Assembly: GCF_900114035.1 (NCBI RefSeq)
Contig: NZ_FORP01000006.1
Coordinates: 1 to 64,000, forward strand
Length of the DNA stretch: 64,000 nucleotides
From: Amycolatopsis sacchari
GTDB lineage: Bacteria; Actinomycetota; Actinomycetes; Mycobacteriales; Pseudonocardiaceae
Reading direction: 5' to 3'
Shown here: piece after piece, positions 62,028 to 64,000 of the stretch
Numbering within the stretch: position 1 is the first letter of the stretch
How the letters are laid out: each line of letters opens with the position of its first letter
Translations under genes and position numbers: made by a program
The notes under the pieces: model-generated
Databases searched by the model: none
What the model saw: only the letters and a program-made list of their open reading frames with translations
What the model was told of the DNA's origin: nothing

Positions 62028-63848
62028 CTAACAGATGACGGCGGACCTGGCCGAGTACGTCGTGCTGGTGCTGTCGCGGCGGACCTCGGCGCCGGTGGCG
62101 GCGTCGTAGAGCACGCGGGTGTCGCTGACGCTGAAGCCCGGCGACCCCGCCGACCACTGGCAGCCGGGCGGACCCGGTTCGACGCCGGGTGGCGTGAAGT
62201 TCGTCCGCGGTCCCGTGTCGCTCTCCACCCGGTACTGCCGGGCGCCCCAGATCCGCACCGTGACCGTCGAGCCGGTGACGTTCGCCTGGACGATCACGGC
62301 GCCGTTGAGGCTGTTGGTGAACTTCAGGTCCACCGGGGAGCCGTCGTCCCGGATCGCCGCGGCGTCCCGGCCCACCGGGTAGCGGTCGAGGTAGTAGGGC
62401 TGCGGCGTGTGCCCCGCGTCGGTCAAGCCCGCAAGGTAGGCGGCGTTGTACAGCGTGGTGGCGAACTGCGAGACGCCACCACCGCGGACCGTGGGCCCGG
62501 TGCCGTCGTCGTTCGCCGGGGCCGGCACGAACGCCGCGCCGTAGGAACCCGTCCTGCCCAGCAGGCTGAAGGTCTCACCGGGTTTCACGAGCGCGCCGTC
62601 GACCTTCGCGGCCATCGCGCGGACGTTCGCCGCGGAGGGTTCGGCCAGCCCCCCGGTGCTGAACTCGCCGACGACCTCCCTGATACCCAGCGCGTTCGCG
62701 GCTTCGGTGGTCAACGCGGGCTTCGTGGTGCGGTACCGCACGGGCAGCTCGCGACCATCGGCCTTGACCAGCACGCCCATCAACGGCGAGAAGGTGCCCG
62801 CCCAGTCGACGCGACGCCCGTCCTCGGACGGCCGGACCGTCGGCGCACCGCTGGTGAACACGATCTGCGCGTCCCTGCCCTCCTGCTCGGTCCCCGCGAG
62901 CTGCGGCTGCAGGTTCTGCCGCAGCTTGGCCGGGTCGACGCGCACGTCGAGGCTCCCGTCGTCGCGCGGCGTGATGGTCATCGCGGCGGAGATGGCCAGC
63001 GGCGTGAGGATCGCGTCCGTGCCTTCTCCGTGCAGGACAACGGGTTTCGCGACCGCCGGGCGCACGATGTCGTCGAGCGCCGCCTGCACCCCCGCCGCGG
63101 TCGCCTTCACGGGCGTGAGCGCCATCGGCAGCTGCACCCCGCTCTTGTCGAGCCAGCGGGCCTTCACGAGGTTCACCGCGCCACGCAGGTCGGTCAGCTG
63201 CTGGCCCCAGCGGGGCTCGACGGCGTACGCGCCGACGCCGTCCCCCGCCGCGCGGAACACGATGCCGCCCTCCGTGGCGGGGTGGTCGAGCTGTTCCGCC
63301 GCGAGCCTGTCGACCGCCTGGGTCAGCGCGTCGGCGTCCACCGTGGTCACGACGTCCACCGTGCGCCGGGTGAAGAACGAGGTGAGGCGGTCGAGCGGGT
63401 CGAGCGGCTGGTGCCCGGCCTGGGCGAGGGTGGAGGGCCAGTCCAGGCCGAGCCCCGAGCGCTCCGGGTCCAGCGTCGTCCGGACGTCCCCGGCGAGGAC
63501 CGGTACCGGTTCGGTGAGGCGGGGTTCGAGCTCGCGGCGCAGCTTCGCCTCGGCGTCGGCACGGCTGAGGCCACCCACGTCCACGCCCGCGACGACGACC
63601 CCGCGCGGCACCTCACCGGCGCTGAGCACCAGGTCCACGGTGTAGAGCACGACACCGGCGGCGAGCACGCCGCCGACCGCCATCAGGACCTTCGCCAGCA
63701 AGCGCTTTCCGGGCGAGGGCGGCACGGGCGAGACGCGGTCGCCGTCGAGGAGCTCCTCGACCAGCGCGGGCTGCTCGTCGAGGGGTCTGTCGAGCTGTTC
63801 CGTGGGCGGGGCCTCGGAGTCCCAGCCCGGCCAAAGCTCCTCCCGCAC
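62028..63848 (-). CDS. VanW-family membrane protein with peptidoglycan-binding domains
   Basis: 606 residues. Cytoplasmic start, membrane segment (VLMAVGGVLAAGVVLYTVDLVL), two PG_binding_4-like domains and the VanW domain (VKPGETFSLLGRTGSYG, RGGGVSQFATTLYNAAYLAGL, YYLDRYPVGRDAA). Likely a wall-associated protein; the link to vancomycin resistance is by name only. GGGAGG precedes the GTG at 63848. Confidence 0.9.
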   Translation of the reverse strand: MREELWPGWDSEAPPTEQLDRPLDEQPALVEELLDGDRVSPVPPSPGKRLLAKVLMAVGGVLAAGVVLYTVDLVLSAGEVPRGVVVAGVDVGGLSRADAEAKLRRELEPRLTEPVPVLAGDVRTTLDPERSGLGLDWPSTLAQAGHQPLDPLDRLTSFFTRRTVDVVTTVDADALTQAVDRLAAEQLDHPATEGGIVFRAAGDGVGAYAVEPRWGQQLTDLRGAVNLVKARWLDKSGVQLPMALTPVKATAAGVQAALDDIVRPAVAKPVVLHGEGTDAILTPLAISAAMTITPRDDGSLDVRVDPAKLRQNLQPQLAGTEQEGRDAQIVFTSGAPTVRPSEDGRRVDWAGTFSPLMGVLVKADGRELPVRYRTTKPALTTEAANALGIREVVGEFSTGGLAEPSAANVRAMAAKVDGALVKPGETFSLLGRTGSYGAAFVPAPANDDGTGPTVRGGGVSQFATTLYNAAYLAGLTDAGHTPQPYYLDRYPVGRDAAAIRDDGSPVDLKFTNSLNGAVIVQANVTGSTVTVRIWGARQYRVESDTGPRTNFTPPGVEPGPPGCQWSAGSPGFSVSDTRVLYDAATGAEVRRDSTSTTYSARSAVIC

Positions 63849-63866
63849 ACACCCCTCCCCGCGCAG

Positions 63867-64000
63867 TTACAGGTACAGCCCCGTTCCGTGCTCCGTGCGT
63901 TCGGTCGCCACCGCGTGGATGTCGCGCTCCCGCATGACGAGGTACGCCTCGCCCTGGACCTCCACCTCCAACTGGTCCTCCGGGTTGAACAGCACGCGGT
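63867..64000 (-). CDS. GroES-family co-chaperonin-like protein, C-terminal part only
   Basis: Partial: 44 codons before the TAA, running off the window edge. It ends VLFNPEDQLEVEVQG then EAYLVMRERDIHAVATER and a short GLYL tail. The pattern YLVMRERDIHAV matches the last strands of GroES-type proteins found in Actinobacteria besides the main GroES. Confidence 0.7.
   Translation of the reverse strand, partial: RVLFNPEDQLEVEVQGEAYLVMRERDIHAVATERTEHGTGLYL

Overview
The window looks like chromosomal DNA of a high-GC, mycelial actinomycete. Coding density is high, GTG starts are common, and several families typical of Actinobacteria are present: mycothiol synthase, GlnR, DUF3073, DUF397, an SCP_3-type sterol carrier, an RsiG-type anti-sigma factor, the lipomannan factor LmeA and a giant LCP protein. 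Protein resemblance and a Cys-containing leader peptide point to Pseudonocardiaceae, perhaps Amycolatopsis or a relative; this placement is from memory of the families and was not tested. About 69 complete protein genes and one partial gene are supported. No rRNA, tRNA, CRISPR array, integrase or insertion sequence was seen.

Layout: 0.2-3.5 kb, heterodimeric ABC exporter. 3.6-17.1 kb, purine core (purL, purF, purM, with an SCP_3 gene and arfB) interrupted by an XRE-cupin/acetyltransferase pair, a membrane-anchored protein, two tandem GH25 lysozymes, a putative type VII secretion-associated protein and an XRE/DUF397/methyltransferase module. 17.1-20.4 kb, an ECF41 sigma factor with its divergent AhpD-like target, an oxidoreductase and a 3-hydroxyacyl-CoA dehydrogenase. 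20.5-33.5 kb, DUF3073, RsiG, YgfZ/PabC, nitrobindin with PxpB/PxpC, a MerR/MFS pair, a sulfur operon (leader peptide, DUF4395, rhodanese, DUF1416), ThiX, LmeA, GlnR and MshD. 33.6-37.6 kb, pstSCAB behind a PHO box. 37.8-48.0 kb, accessory block: EamA exporter coupled to an alarmone synthetase, a TetR/SDR/hydrolase module with an operator array, and a divergent catabolic cluster (MHS transporter, DhaK, DhaL against DapA-like lyase, GntR, ketoglutaric semialdehyde dehydrogenase). 48.1-64 kb, phoU, giant LCP protein, GGDEF protein, 5'-nucleotidase, VanZ, methyltransferase, VOC/Mug pair, LuxR-type regulator, FadE5-like dehydrogenase, GlsB-type protein, a secreted Cys-rich protein, a VanW protein and the end of a GroES-like gene.

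Much of the gene order (purL, SCP_3, purF, purM, DUF3073, ygfZ, pabC, nitrobindin, DUF1416, rhodanese, thiX, lmeA, glnR, mshD, pst, phoU) matches what I recall of Mycobacterium tuberculosis Rv0803-Rv0821c. The 10.4 kb block between pstB and phoU is therefore a clear lineage-specific insertion.

The strongest unexplained signals are regulatory. They include a leaderless Cys-codon leader peptide followed by mutually exclusive hairpins in front of the sulfur operon; mirror-image ECF41-type promoters; four phased palindromes in front of a TetR/SDR pair; a GTGCA palindrome cluster before a DUF397 gene; paired CTATAG sites before an XRE-cupin gene; and a RsiG protein carrying two copies of the c-di-GMP signature, one with Gln replaced by His. 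At least fifteen genes have a -10-like hexamer 6-7 nt before the start codon and no ribosome binding site, so leaderless transcripts are a general feature here.
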